Of a stretch of 64,000 nucleotides of DNA, positions 1 through 10,528 are shown in pieces. Numbering within the stretch: the stretch's first letter is position 1; each line of letters opens with the position of its first letter. Source of the stretch: Diphasiastrum complanatum. Lineage: Eukaryota; Streptophyta; Lycopodiopsida; Lycopodiales; Lycopodiaceae. The stretch lies in the NCBI GenBank assembly GCA_029204225.1, contig MU832254.1, forward strand, positions 16,758 to 80,757, read 5' to 3'. A model generated the notes under the pieces. The model did not search any database and had not been told where the DNA came from. It saw only the letters and a list, made by a program, of their open reading frames with translations. The translations under genes and the position numbers were made by a program.

Positions 1-149
1 TATAATTCTTTTCCCTAGATGATAATAATATAAACTACTTGCACTTCAATGCTAATATTGAGTAAGGTCAAAAAATAGGGTTGTTGACCAAAACGCTCTC
101 AAAGCACATGGACTTATGCAAGAACGGTGACATTCATAGGGATCAGAAT

Positions 150-1370
150 GGCATGGATTTGCCCTTCTCACATTCTTTTATGGTTAACCTTATAGAGATG
201 TACGGCCAATGATGGTGAGTGTGCACTCAAGGGGATTGGCACAATTCCTATTTCTCTCTCTACTAATAGGAATGTGAATTGGAAGAACGTTTTGTTCATT
301 CCATCAATCATTATGAAATCTTGTAGTTTAGTCAAGTGCTTGACAAGGGTCTTAAGGTGGAGTTTGATGGAGATGCTTGCTTGATCAAGAAGGAAGATGA
401 AGTGATTGCAAAAGGGAAGAGGCAAAGTAAATTGTTTAAACTTGACACTTGTGTTGTTGCTATCCAAGTTGGATGTATGAAAAAGGATCAATTCTTAATG
501 CAAGAGGTATGGCACAAGAGATTGGAGATGCTTGTGTTGTTGCTAACCAAGTTGGATATATGGCAAAGGAGCAATTGTCAATGCAAGAGGTATGGCACAA
601 GAGATTGGGATATCTCAACTTCAAGTCATTGGAGGTAATGACAAAGAGCCAAGTTGTTTTTGGTCTTCCAAAATCTCTAACTAGCATGAATCATGTTTGT
701 GAGCAATGTGCTTTATCAAAGTCACATAGATTACCTTATAAGATATCTAGATCTAGATCTACTAGACCTTTCCAACTTGTGCATTTGGATATTCATGGAG
801 TTATTACAATAAGCAATGGTGGTGCTAAGATGTATGTAGTTGATGATTTTAGTAGATTTTGTTGGGTGTATCTGTTAAAGAGCAAGGATGAGGTGTATGA
901 TGTCCTTGTCAAGTTCAAGATTGTAAGGGAGGTCCAATTCAGCACCAAAATCAACTTCTAGAGGAGTGACAATGGTGTAGAGTGGCCGAGAGGAAGAATA
1001 GAACCTTATGTGAAGGAGCCAAAGCCATGAGGATAGTTGCCAATCTTCCAAGACCTTTTTGGGGTGAATCTTTGTTGTGTGCCATTATTTATGTAATAGG
1101 TGGCCAAGTGTTGTTTTGGATGGAAAGATACCTTTTGAGATGCTATTCGGCGTGAGGCCGACTATCGAGTATTTTTTTTTTTGGATGTGTATGCTATGTC
1201 AACATTACTCTTGATGATAGGACAAAGGAGGATGTAAGATTCTTGATGTTGATGACAATGTTGATGATACTTTGGATGATGATGGTGAAGAAGCACCTTC
1301 AAGTCAAAATACAAGGAGGACATCAAGGCAAAGGCAAAAAGCTTCAATGCTCACATATGATAGAATGGTA
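150..1370 (+). pseudogene. Ty1/copia protease-integrase relic
   Basis: Degenerate copia pol fragment. Around positions 200-300 the frame reads GIGTIPISLSTNR, the protease-to-GAG-pre-integrase linker, which also occurs in the copia copy at 61.8 kb. Downstream come WHKRLGYLNFKSLEVM (GAG-pre-integrase), CEQCALSKSHR (Cys pair of the HHCC finger) and DDFSRFCWVYLLKSKDEV (integrase core). After RSDNG near 965 the integrase is deleted and resumes in another frame at AERKNRTL near 985, then decays through an acidic linker to about 1370. Frame changes at the 83-bp duplication, an internal deletion and several stops make it non-functional. No LTR of its own was found. It is clearly the same family as the 60.7-62.6 kb copy. 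Confidence 0.85.
448..613 (+). repeat. 83-bp tandem duplication inside copia relic
   Basis: Copy 1 is 448-530 and copy 2 is 531-613. Both begin CTTGTGTTGTTGCTA and end in the GAGATTGG region. Because 83 is not a multiple of three, the reading frame shifts at the copy boundary: LDTCVVA is encoded once in each of two frames. Several substitutions separate the copies, so the duplication is not recent. Confidence 0.9.
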
Positions 1371-1384
1371 TGCAGTACGCAGGG

Positions 1385-2275
1385 TTTAGAACTTACAAAT
1401 AGGAGTCTACGGCTTTGGATCTAGAGGTTAGGGCTTAGGGCTTGGGCTTTAAAGCTTAGGGTTGAGATTTAGAAAAATAAATCTAGAAAAATGTGTTTAG
1501 GATAAGGGACAAGGAGTTAAGCTTAGGTCTTATGATTTAGAGTTTAAAATAAGGGTTGTAGAATAGGAAATTTACATATCTGGCAATTGGAATTTTTACT
1601 AAAGAGTTTAGGGTCCATGGCTTAGGGTTTAGAGTATACGATTTCGGGTATAGAGTTCAAGGTTCATGGTTCAAGGTTTAGGGTTTAGGGTTTAGGATTT
1701 TGGATTTAGGGTTTAGAGTTTAGGGTTTAGGATTTAAGATTTAGGGTTTAGGATTTAGAATTTATAGTTTAAGGTTTAGGGTCAATGATTTAGGTTTTAG
1801 GATTTAGGGTTTATGACTTACAAATAATAGTTAAGGGCTTTGGATTTAGAGGTTAGGGCTTAGGGCTTAGGCTTTAGAGCTTAGGATTGGAATTCAAGAA
1901 TATGAATATAGGAAAATGGATTTAGGTTAAGGGCAAGGAGTTTAGAGCTTAGGGCTTAGGGTTTAGGATTTAGAATAAGGGATCTAGGGAAGGGAATTTA
2001 CGGATCTACTAACACACGGGATCTAGGTAAATGGATTTGGTGGGTAAAGGGCTTTAGGATCTAGGGAATTAAGGGGTTTAGGGTAAGGGGCTTTGGGATA
2101 AGAGATCTAGGAAAAGAGGTTTAGGGACCCAATTTACGGGATGATTTAAAGTAAAGCATCTAGGAAAAGGAGCTTGGTTTTTTAGTTTTAGTGTTTAGAG
2201 TAAGCAACTTAGTGATTTAGATTTAGAGTTTAAGGTAAGGCATCTAGCGAGAAGAGTTTATTGTGAGGGGTAAGG
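1385..2275 (+). repeat. Degenerate telomere-like (TTTAGGG) minisatellite
   Basis: The + strand is dense in TTTAGGG, CTTAGGG and GATTTAGGG variants. The cleanest run, about three heptamers, lies near 1676-1695. A higher-order duplication of about 425 bp is visible: the block starting ACTTACAAAT at 1391 recurs at 1816 with similar following sequence. The 3' part (about 2045-2275) uses longer units such as GATCTAGGGAATTAAGG and AAGGGGCTTTGGGATAAGA, which recur on the opposite strand at 3.3-3.8 kb. This is interstitial satellite DNA, not a functional telomere end. Confidence 0.8.
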
Positions 2276-2329
2276 ATGTCAGAAATTGATAGGTTAGTCA
2301 GTGGAAGCTCGAGCGGGTGCGTGTAAGAT

Positions 2330-2853
2330 CGGAAGTGCCACAAACAACAACAGAATATTCAAATTGAGTGATTCAAACAAATGCACAATGAATTAATACA
2401 TTAGTGAGATTGAGAATTTGCACTTTGATTAATATCATCAACGAGTACAATTGCTTGAAATAATAATTTCAACTGGTTGAGTGTGATAACGTTGGCTACA
2501 GAAAAACTGATGAAGATTTTAGGATTGATATTCTACAAAATATCTGCAACTACCTTTTGTTGTAGTTATTACAACCGCCTCATTGCAGTTAATGCATGTA
2601 CAAAGTGGGCGGACTGTCAACACGAAGTCGTTGGGTCGGATTTTAGACCGACAATATCAAAAAATGTACAATGACTCAAAAAATACTGACTAAAAAAATA
2701 TAGAATTGTTTGAGTCAATCCAGTATCGAAATATTCTAAAAAATTTGATCTTGAATTTTTTGATCCTCTACTCAAAAATTTGAGCCTTATGTTTCTGGTT
2801 TTTCATGATGCTCATTATTGAATGGATTTGAGATTGAGTATCAAATTTCAACA
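2330..2853 (-). mobile_element. Copia LTR, minus strand (3' LTR)
   Basis: On the minus strand this begins TGTTGAAATTTGATACTC at 2853, directly after a polypurine tract (CATTAAGAGAGAG on the minus strand, 2854-2866) that follows an RNase H C-terminus. The first ~230 bp recur inverted at 3806-4026. The distal end near 2330 is an estimate, since no target duplication was confirmed. Confidence 0.6.
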
Positions 2854-2854
2854 C

Positions 2855-3295
2855 TCTCTCTTAATGTGGATCCTGAAGACTTTTGATTTTCAGATTCAAT
2901 ATGTCGTTGAATCTGAGGTGGTGATCCTTTGATAGAACCTTTGTGAAGTAATTTGTTGCCATTGATTCTGTCTTGTAGTAGACTAAGAATACCTCCTTAC
3001 TTTGCACTTTCTCTCTCAAATAGTGCTATCTGATTTCGATATGCTCGTTCAAAAAATGAAATATCAGATTGAGAGAGAGAGCTATGGTGCTTTGGTTGTC
3101 ACAAAAGATAGTCGCTAGATGTGATTGTGCAAGGTCGATTTCTGCTAGTAGGAGCCTCAGCCAAATTGCCTTCTTTGTAGTATTCGTGGCAGTAATGTAT
3201 TTTGATTTGGTTGATGATAATGTTATTGAGGTCTGCTTTCGACTGTTTCAAGAGATTGGAATTTTTGCTATCAATCGGGTTAGCATATTGTCATA
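2855..3295 (-). pseudogene. Copia RNase H C-terminal relic
   Basis: Translated on the minus strand this matches the end of copia pol: an eroded STEAEY-like block, then IFCDNQSTIALSLN, then HIEIR before the LRE region, and a terminal FNDILNLKIKSLQDPH. A purine-rich tract and an LTR start follow immediately. Several stops and a frame change break it. The same C-terminal signature (FNDMLNLKIKVFHDPH) is found on the + strand at 43.2 kb, indicating a related family. Confidence 0.75.
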
Positions 3296-3329
3296 ATTAA
3301 AAAAATTCACTACTAGGTAAAATCAATAG

Positions 3330-3800
3330 ATAAGGTGAACCCTTTCTCCTAGACATCTAACCGTAATCTCCAACTGTAAAACACTGATCCCATACCTTAA
3401 TTCCATGAAATGGACCTCTAAATCTCTATTTCCTAGATCTCTTATCCCAAAGCCCCTTGCCCTAAACCCTTTAATTCCCTAGATTTGTTATTGTAAATCT
3501 CCTTAGCCCAAATCCATTCTCCTAGATCCTTTACTCCAAATCCTAAATCCTAAGCCCTAGTCTCCTTACCCCTCACCATAAACCCTTTTCCCTAGAAACC
3601 TTATCCTAAAACACTAAAACTGAAACACTAAGTCCCTTTTCCTAAATGCCTTGTCTTAAATCTCATAAAGTAGATCCCTAAGCCCCTTTTCTTAGATCTC
3701 TTACCCCAAATCCCCTTACCCTAAATCGGACCTTGATCCTTTATATTCTTAAAGCCCCTTACCCCAAATTGTAAAACCTAAGCCCTAGACTCCTTTGTTT
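3330..3800 (-). repeat. Inverted telomere-like minisatellite
   Basis: C-rich on the + strand (CCCTAAACCC, CCTAGATCTCTTATCCCAAAGCCCC). Its reverse complement aligns with the 2045-2275 part of the left array, including GGGCTTTGGGATAAGAGATC shared nearly exactly (the left copy is near 2090-2113). The two arrays are therefore inverted copies of one satellite, not independent telomere-like drift. Confidence 0.75.
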
Positions 3801-3805
3801 TAATT

Positions 3806-4026
3806 CGATGCTCAGCCTCAAATCCATTCAATAATGAGCATCTTGAAAAACTAGAAACAGAAGGCTCAAATTTTTGACTAGAGTATCAAAAAATTCAGGA
3901 TCGAATTTTCTAGAATATTTCAATACCGGATCGACTCAAAAATTTCTATATTTTTTGAGTCAGTATTTTTTGAGTCATTGTACATTTTGCGATACTTGTA
4001 AATTTTGATACTGTCCGACCCAACAA
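3806..4026 (+). repeat. Truncated copia LTR, inverted copy of 2620-2850
   Basis: The reverse complement of this segment matches the minus-strand LTR at 2620-2850: TTGAATGGATTTGAG, the TGACTCAAAAAATACTGACT block and GTTGGGTCGGA. It forms an inverted repeat of about 220 bp per arm around a centre near 3.3 kb. At about 4027 it switches abruptly to a different LTR family. Confidence 0.8.
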
Positions 4027-4178
4027 CAATACGCTTTTCTATCTGTATATAACATAGATGAATGCTCATTGTGATTTGAATGCACTTCCTTTCTATTTTA
4101 TAACGCTCATTTACTCACTCTGATCAGAACACGGACATCTACGGTTCCTCAATTTTTTATCAGACGATGGCTGTCTTC
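4027..4178 (+). repeat. 3' end of copia LTR (partner of 7770-7926)
   Basis: About 150 bp matching 7770-7926: CAATACG, TTTCTATCTGT, TGTGATTTGAATGCACTTC and CTCTGATCAGAACACGGAC. It is the only remnant of the 5' LTR of the element whose 3' LTR starts at 6914. The upstream part of this LTR was replaced by the inverted LTR fragment ending near 4026. Confidence 0.75.
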
Positions 4179-4179
4179 T

Positions 4180-5030
4180 AATAAGAACAATCATTAATGA
4201 AGGTAGGTGTACTTTCTGGTTTCACACGTGTGAAACTCTGTCTGAGTACGGACTCCAACTTGAAAATCAAGTAAACTATGATAGAACCTCAAAACAATCA
4301 AAACAAATGTAGACAAATGGATGGGCGGCCTCACACATGTGGAGGATAGTACCAGTACGGCCTGTTTACAGAGAGTAAAGTACAATAACTTACAAATGCA
4401 TTTCATTCATCAAAACTCATGACAAATGTGGAAATCACAACAAAACTAGAATCTGCCAATGTCACATCAACTTGTTATTGATTTAGTTGATCTCTTTATA
4501 GATCAAGTACATCCACGAGCTGTGTACTTTCTAGCAGGCCTTCACACGTGTGAAGAGGGCCTAGTCATCCAGATCCACCAACAGGAGCCATATGTGCTCA
4601 TTTCCCAAAGTTGACTATTCTCTTTGGCTAGAAAAAAAAAAAGCTAGTCTTCCACATTTATAGGAATATTTCCTATAAAATAGGATTTAATGGAATCTTT
4701 CTATCTTATCTTCTAGAAGCTTATCCACACATGTGAATGGAATCTTGACATGTGTGAGTAATAACTCATTCACATGGAAGTCCAATCTATTTACACAAAG
4801 TTTGACCAATTTGACCATTTTCAAGATTCTACTCAAAGGTCAATTTCACACTAGCGTAGATCAAGCTAAAATCAATCTAACTTTATAAAAATGACTTATG
4901 TACATTCTTTCACACGTGGGAATAGACTCCACACATGTGAGATCCTATCAAGATCAAATAACTTGAGATCTACAAGGTACATCAAGTTGAAAGTGATATT
5001 TTTAGCAAACAACAGCCAGACTCCTCCAAT
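4180..5030. other. Non-coding retroelement leader/LTR debris
   Basis: No coding frame is supported. It holds one arm of an inverted repeat (about 4315-4435) whose other arm is 5278-5395, and several perfect palindromes around CACGTG or CATGTG (TTTCACACGTGTGAAA at 4220-4235, CTTCACACGTGTGAAG at 4540-4555). Similar palindromes recur in other LTRs of the window, so this is probably fragmented LTR or 5' leader. Confidence 0.5.
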
Positions 5031-5280
5031 GTGGTGGAATTTAAGGAGCAAGATACACACTTGTTAATGGCTTACAACAGTGGCAATGAAGATCACGACA
5101 ATTGGTACCTGGACAACGATGCTACCCAACACATGACCTCTCACAAGAAACTGTTTACCAAGTATGCAGCTTACAACAGAGATCAATTCATCGACCTCAG
5201 AGATTCAAGCACCATACGTGTGAAAGGCAAAGGGATAGTCAAGATCCCGTTCAAAAATAATTTCTGTTGTAATTTTCACA
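5031..5280 (+). pseudogene. Copia protease fragment with altered catalytic triplet
   Basis: The frame reads WYLDNDATQHMTSHKKLF, the copia aspartic protease motif normally W-x-x-DSGAT/S-x-HMT. The DSG triplet is DND here (codons at 5112-5120), so the enzyme would be inactive. The open frame begins at a GTG and has no convincing own start. It ends near 5280, where an LTR fragment in opposite orientation to the 4.3-4.4 kb copy takes over. It may be part of the same decayed copia element as the RT at 5.5-6.9 kb. Confidence 0.8.
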
Positions 5281-5395
5281 TTTGTCTTGAGTTTTGACGA
5301 ATGAAATGCATTTGTAAGTTAATGTACTTTACTCTCTATAAACAGGCCATACTGGTACTGTCCTCCACACATGTGAGGCTGCCCATCCATGTTTT
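5278..5395 (-). repeat. Inverted repeat arm (partner 4315-4435)
   Basis: GAATGAAATGCATTTGTAAG, ACTTTACTCTCT, AAACAGGCC and CCACACATGTGAGG appear here, and their reverse complement lies at 4315-4435. The arms are about 115 bp and flank about 840 bp containing the protease fragment. Confidence 0.8.
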
Positions 5396-5539
5396 TGATC
5401 ATTTGATCCATTGCTCTTGCTTAGATCATAGTGTAAAGCATCTAGATCAAGATCTAACACCTAGAACTTGATAGATATTTGGATTAAGCAACCAATAACT
5501 CTTAATGATTGATAGTACAATCATATTTGTCTAAAGGAT

Positions 5540-6899
5540 TTACTCAAGTCCAAGGAGTGGATTATCAAAAATTTTCTGTTCTGTCGTCAAGATGTAGTCT
5601 ATCAGAACTCTGATTGCATTAGCAGTCGTGGAAGACCTTGAAATGCACCAGATGGATGTCAAGACAATGTTTCTCAAGTTAACGTCAAAGAGGAGCTGTA
5701 TACCTTCCAACTAGAAGGATTTGAAGTCAAAGGCCAAGAGCACAAAGTGTGCAAGTTGCACAAAGCACTCTATGGTCTGAAGCAGGCCGCAAGAGCATGG
5801 TTCAAAAGGATCAACTCTTACCTTATCTCATTGGGTTTTGCAAACAATTTAGTTGATTATAATGTTTATTCCACGCATATAGGTTTCCATTCAATTCAAT
5901 AGCTCTTTACGTAGATAATGTGCTCATTTTGTCTAACGACACTTCTCTACTGCACACTACTAAGAGTGATCTGTCAAAAGATTTTGACACGACTGATTTA
6001 GGAGCTGTTCATTCTTTGCTATGAATTCACATTACTAGAAATAGACTTTAGGAGAAGCTCTATCTTAGCCAGCAGACATATCTAAAAGGCATTTTAGAAA
6101 ATTTTCATATGTCTGATTGCAAACCAATTGATATTCTAATGGATCCAAGTATAGTATATGACTAAACCTACTTGTGCTGATTCTGAAAGTGAAGTACTCG
6201 ACTTAGTGAAGTACCCTTACCATTCACTTATAGGGTGTTTGATGTATGCAATGTTGTGTACTAGACTAGATCTAGCATACACTGTTAGCACGTTAAGTCA
6301 ATTTATGTCTAATCCTTGGATCTCTCATTGGAAAGCATTAAAAGGGTGATGAGATATATTCAAGAAAGTTTAGTTCACATTTTATGTTATGATGGAAATG
6401 CTATCGACCCACTCGTCCTATGAGGCTCCTCCGACTCAGATTGGGGAGGAATAGTCTCCACCAGAAAATCTACCTCCGGGTTCTCTTTCTATTTGGTAGG
6501 GGGACCGATTTCGTGGAACTCAAGGAAGCAAAAATCAGTCATGCTTGCTTCGACCGAGGCAGAGTATATTGTAGCATGTCAAGCTTCAAAAGAAACCGCA
6601 TGGATCAGGTTATTACTTCACGACTTACATCACACTCAATTAAATGCTACCACCATTTTGTGTGACAACTTGAGTTGTATTGCGCTGTCACTGAATCTCA
6701 GATTTCATGGCAAATCTAAGCACATAGAAATCCAGTATCATTTCATTTGGGATAAAGTTTTCTCAGGGCAAGTGATTCTTCAATATTGCTCCACAACAGA
6801 AATGGTTGCAGACATCTTCACCAAAGCGCTTCCTAGGAGCAAGCATCAAAAGTTTTTTAACATGCTGAACCTGACGAAGATACCAAGGCACCAACCGTG
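5540..6899 (+). pseudogene. Copia reverse transcriptase-RNase H relic
   Basis: Order as in copia pol. RT fingers/palm: GVDYQKFS, a degraded MDVKT block, KLHKALYGLKQAARAWF. Palm: LYVDNVLILSND at 5905-5940, where the catalytic YVDD is YVDN (5908-5919). Connection: YPYHSLIGCLMYAMLCTRLD. RNase H: SDSDWGG, then LASTEAEYIVACQASKETAW, then TILCDNLSCIALSLN, SKHIEIQYHFI and ADIFTKAL, ending in a stop just before a polypurine tract. The last ~135 codons (6493-6900) are open. The RT half has at least four frame breaks and stops. Gag and integrase are missing except for the protease scrap at 5.1 kb. Confidence 0.9.
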
Positions 6900-6902
6900 A
6901 CC

Positions 6903-6913
6903 TTAAGGGGGAC
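6903..6913 (+). promoter_or_regulatory. Copia polypurine tract
   Basis: TTAAGGGGGAC lies directly between the pol stop codon (6900) and the LTR start TGTTGGAAATTAAG at 6914. In LTR elements this site primes plus-strand DNA synthesis. Confidence 0.75.
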
Positions 6914-7926
6914 TGTTGGAAATTAAGTCCATAGTTGTCTCCTTGGTGAATACTAATTTCTATCTCAAGATTCTTCCTGCACGTTTACTGATCTTTGATC
7001 TAGGATCAGGTGAAACCCATTTTGGGTTCTATTTCTGCTCATCTAATACCTGCAGGAATCACAACTTAGACAACCGAATTATTTGAAGAATGACTACAAT
7101 GGGCTTCCGGCTGATCTCCAACAAAGGGTAACCAATCCTATCATTTTTATGTTCAGATGTTAAGCTCAATAATTTGAAGAACATTGAAGACTTGGCCATC
7201 TTCAAGGACTTCCACGAATTAGCATTCGCAACAGTTTGCAGAACTATGTTTTGCAACAGCTTTGGTTTTTTCGCATTCCCCAAAATGATACACTTTAGCA
7301 TAGTTCAACAATTTGACTATTTTCAACACCTTCATCTTTTTCGCATTTGCTACTTTATCAAATTGAACTGTTTTACAAGACCTTTGGCTTTTTTGCAAAA
7401 TCTCGAAGGTGGTCTATTTTCAAAGAGGAACGATTCCAGCCACTTCCTGGAAATACGAAGTGAGAGAAAGCCATTTCCCAAAAAATGTGAAGTGAGAGAA
7501 AAATACAACGTCCTCGTTCGCGTCACTACTCGTTGACCGTGTACACATTGTATAGTTGTCATCACAAGCCAAATACTTCCAAGTACAACGACTTGGCTAA
7601 TTAGATGAAAAACATTTATTGTAATTAATAGATGGATGCAATCTATAAATGGATCATCCCAGCACACTCTATGTGATGTTGCGTGCATGAGATGAATGAT
7701 TTTGAGCCTCCCAGTTATGCCGTCATTCTGGTTGTAACTGTCGTTGTTGTGCTTCAATGTAATATAGCAGCAATACGGTTTTCTATCTGTGTATAACATA
7801 GATGAATGATCATTGTGATTTGAATGCACTTCACTTCTGTTTTATCAAGATCGTTTATAACTCACTCTGATCAGAACACGGACATCTATGACTCCTCATT
7901 TTCTGATCAGACAATGGTTGTCTTTG
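6914..7926 (+). mobile_element. Copia 3' LTR (~1 kb)
   Basis: Starts TGTTGGAAATTAAG right after the polypurine tract. Its last ~155 bp (7770-7926) repeat the 4027-4178 segment, which marks the LTR 3' end near 7926. The exact terminal CA is not resolved. Scattered open frames on both strands inside it are not coding. Confidence 0.7.
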
Positions 7927-8776
7927 ATGCTTGAGAAACTTGCATTATTTTGTTGCACTATCACTCTATTTCAGAACTGAACTTCTCATTGAATCTAATT
8001 TCCAGTAATACTTCAAACCATTTCTAATCTCTTCAGTGGACTGTGCTCATTTCGTTTTTGTGAGTATGAATCAATTTTTAAGATCTTGTTGGCAATATAT
8101 TAAGGAAAAATCCTAATACTAGTCCCATTTTGCATGACAAATAATCGGTTAACAATTGCCATCTTAAATCATTTTAAAGTGCATCACTCACATGCAATGA
8201 CATTGAACAAATTAACAATCAATGTTTGCATCAAGATGCAATTCCACTAAATATACCACATCTGTTCTTATAATAAGATTTTACAAACATAGATAATGAT
8301 CATGTTTTTATACAAACCAAGGAATATAATAAATACTTGCTACAAAAGAATTTCGAATTGGCGTACTGCAATCAAGAAACTCACTACAAAATGATATTGC
8401 TTCCATGAGTGGTTTGCATTAACAATTGAAAATAACAAAAGGAATGAATTGAATTGTGCATTGGAAATTATGACATTGAAAATGGCCTCCTCAACGAAGT
8501 AAATGACAGATTCAAAAAAATAATTCCTGAATGGAGAGAGCCTGTCATATGGATACAATTCACAAATGCTAAAATTTGAAGAACGAACAAGACACAAGCT
8601 CGAACATCTATACAAAACAAGCGTCGAACATACATGGAGCCCCATACATCAAATTGTGAAAGAAATCCAAATCAGACCAAATATTAACATTAATTTTGCA
8701 AGAAAACAATTCATGAAATCAAAGGCTATAACATGTACATTACATAAACACAATGACTCACTCTTGACACAATGGC
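7927..8776. other. Non-coding, nothing recognised
   Basis: AT-rich sequence without recognisable domains. Two short opposed frames (8340-8645 minus, 8566-8787 plus) show no motif. This is the left flank of the copia insertion at 8782, so it formed one continuous stretch with 12100 onward before that insertion. Confidence 0.5.
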
Positions 8777-8781
8777 ATTTG

Positions 8782-9075
8782 TGTTAGTTAAACTGTTAGA
8801 ATTAATAGACATTTCAAAGTCCTAGTTGGCTGAACAAGTAGTTTAATTGTTTCTTGATGTTGTCATATGACGTGGCATAAGGTAGAATCTTGATGTGCAG
8901 TGCCTTTTGATATATATATAATGGTGATCGATGAGTATAACGACACCTTGTTTTGTGATCATTTTTCTTTGTATGATTGATTGATCATTGCTTGTGTATG
9001 ATTCGCTTGATAGCTTTATTGATTAACAACTTTTGGAGCTGTGATTACTGACATGATAGAAGTCATTTAGCTACA
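8782..9075 (+). repeat. 5' LTR of the 8.8-12.1 kb copia
   Basis: 294 bp, from TGTTAGTTAAACTG to GCTACA. A TATA-like run (GATATATATATAAT) lies near 8910-8925, about two fifths into the LTR, as expected for a U3 promoter. TGACGTGGCA, an ACGT-core bZIP-type site, is present upstream of it and is conserved in the 3' LTR. Confidence 0.9.
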
Positions 9076-9235
9076 AAGGTTACAGGGCCATAGAATCGCT
9101 TGGTCTTTTGTCATTACCTATTACTACAACCAGTACGACACGATATAGATCGCAATCGTCCGCTCACGCACAATCATCCTCTCGCTCTAGACAGTGACAG
9201 GTCGCGAAGGAGGACCATTCTATACATTCAAGGAG

Positions 9236-9967
9236 ATGGCGATGGAAGCACACACTACTGAAGCAAGGAACATAGAAAAGTTGGAGGGTGCTGATGGATA
9301 CCCGCTATGGCGATGCAGAATGAAGATGATTCTGACGGATAAGGCACTCTGGAGAATTATCAAAGGAATCGAGAGGGCACCTGCTATTGATGGCGAAGGA
9401 GTGCAGATGAATGAAGTGACAAAAAAGGCATTCATGGACAGGGAATACAAGGTGCTTGTGATGATCTACCTAACACTTGGAAAGAGACTTGCAAAGAGCG
9501 CTAAGGAGGTGTGGGATACTCTGGCATCAATCTACGAAGGAAAGAGTGTTGCGAATGTCTTGATGCTAAGGAGAAAACTAGCCACTACAAGGATGGCGGA
9601 AGGGGAGTTCCTGAGCACGCACTTGGACAAAATGAAAGGATTATCAAGGCAACTAGAGGCTGTAGGCGCACCCGTTGAGAAAACCCACCTTATTTTCACC
9701 ATTCTAGGAAGCCTCCCGGCCTCATACGACCCACTTATCATGGTACTTGAAGGATGCAAGATCGATGAACTTGAGCTAGGATTCGTGACACAAAAATTAC
9801 TCCAAGAAGATGAACGTAGGAGAAGCCTAACACCAAACGAGGAGCACACTTTGATTGGGAAGCTCAGTCATATGAATTTTGCACACATGCAGGAGTATCC
9901 AAGGAAGGACGTAGGGAGTAGCCAAGATCAATTGGAATATGGACCTGCTGTGAACGTGCAAAACTAG
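9236..9967 (+). CDS. Copia gag (UBN2-type), element 8.8-12.1 kb
   Basis: Open frame of 243 codons. I chose ATG at 9236 because upstream in-frame sequence offers only a GTG at 9194. The N-terminus EKLEGADGYPLWRCRMKMIL is the conserved gag opening (L-x-G-x-N/D-Y-x-x-W). The middle contains KEVWDTLASIYEGKSVANV followed by LRRKLATTRMAEG and THLDKMKGLSRQL, the typical gag helices; GSLPASYDPLIMVL is the L-x-x-LP-x-x-Y block. The product would be the capsid precursor that packages element RNA in cytoplasmic particles. It ends at a TAG at 9965-9967, after which the zinc knuckle continues in the same direction. It retains coding capacity although pol is destroyed. Confidence 0.85.
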   Translation: MAMEAHTTEARNIEKLEGADGYPLWRCRMKMILTDKALWRIIKGIERAPAIDGEGVQMNEVTKKAFMDREYKVLVMIYLTLGKRLAKSAKEVWDTLASIYEGKSVANVLMLRRKLATTRMAEGEFLSTHLDKMKGLSRQLEAVGAPVEKTHLIFTILGSLPASYDPLIMVLEGCKIDELELGFVTQKLLQEDERRRSLTPNEEHTLIGKLSHMNFAHMQEYPRKDVGSSQDQLEYGPAVNVQN

Positions 9968-10500
9968 GCTGGAAGAGGTAGTCATCAAGAAAGAAGAAAA
10001 GGCGTCGTCTGCTATTATTGTAACATCAATGGACACATAGCGAGAGAGTGTCGAAGAAAGATTGAGGACATGAAAAGGAAGGTGCTAGCACATGCAAGCG
10101 TGGCAGAATCAGAAGAGAAAGACATAGCCCTGGTGGCTACTGTAAGGTGCTTGGATTCATGAGCATCCGGCCACATGACATTTGATATGAAAGTTTTTTC
10201 GGATTATCAAGTAATCCATTTAGCAAGAAAGGTAATCATTGGAGATGGCATGGGCCTATATTCACCAGCAATTGGCAATGTGTGCATGAAACTTCCAAGC
10301 AGTAAGGGTGGAGTCTTGAGTTTGTTATGTATGTGCCATACCCGAATAACAATCTGTTATCCGTGAGAAGGATGACCGAAATGGGCCTGGAGGTGCTTTT
10401 TAGGAGACAAATGCTGCATAACAAAGAACAGAGAGGATCTAGCTACAGCAATAATAGAAGACGGACTCTACAAAAAGTTGAGGAAGGATAGCACACCAGA
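9968..10500 (+). pseudogene. Zinc knuckle and broken protease of the same copia
   Basis: Just past the gag stop the frame reads CYYCNINGHIAREC, a complete CCHC knuckle (C-x2-C-x4-H-x4-C) that would bind RNA. The protease follows: LDS-stop-ASGHMTF at 10151-10180, where the glycine codon of the catalytic DSG has become TGA (10160-10162), consistent with a GGA to TGA change. Protease-like sequence runs to about 10375, then shifts frame. Beyond about 10500 the GAG-pre-integrase and integrase core expected here are absent. Confidence 0.85.
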
Positions 10501-10528
10501 AACAGTATGGATTGGTTGAAAGCCTTCA

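Noticed and set aside
1385-2275. True telomere end
   Set aside because: Heptamers are heavily degenerate, an inverted partner array lies at 3.3-3.8 kb, and retroelement sequence continues on both sides.
2326-2335. AGATCGGAAG, identical to the first ten bases of a common sequencing adapter
   Set aside because: The next bases (TGCC) do not continue the adapter, and flanking sequence is ordinary; a ten-base match is compatible with chance.
7350-7829. 159-codon minus-strand ORF
   Set aside because: It lies wholly within the 6914-7926 LTR, has no domain, and its right part is duplicated as LTR sequence at 4027-4178.
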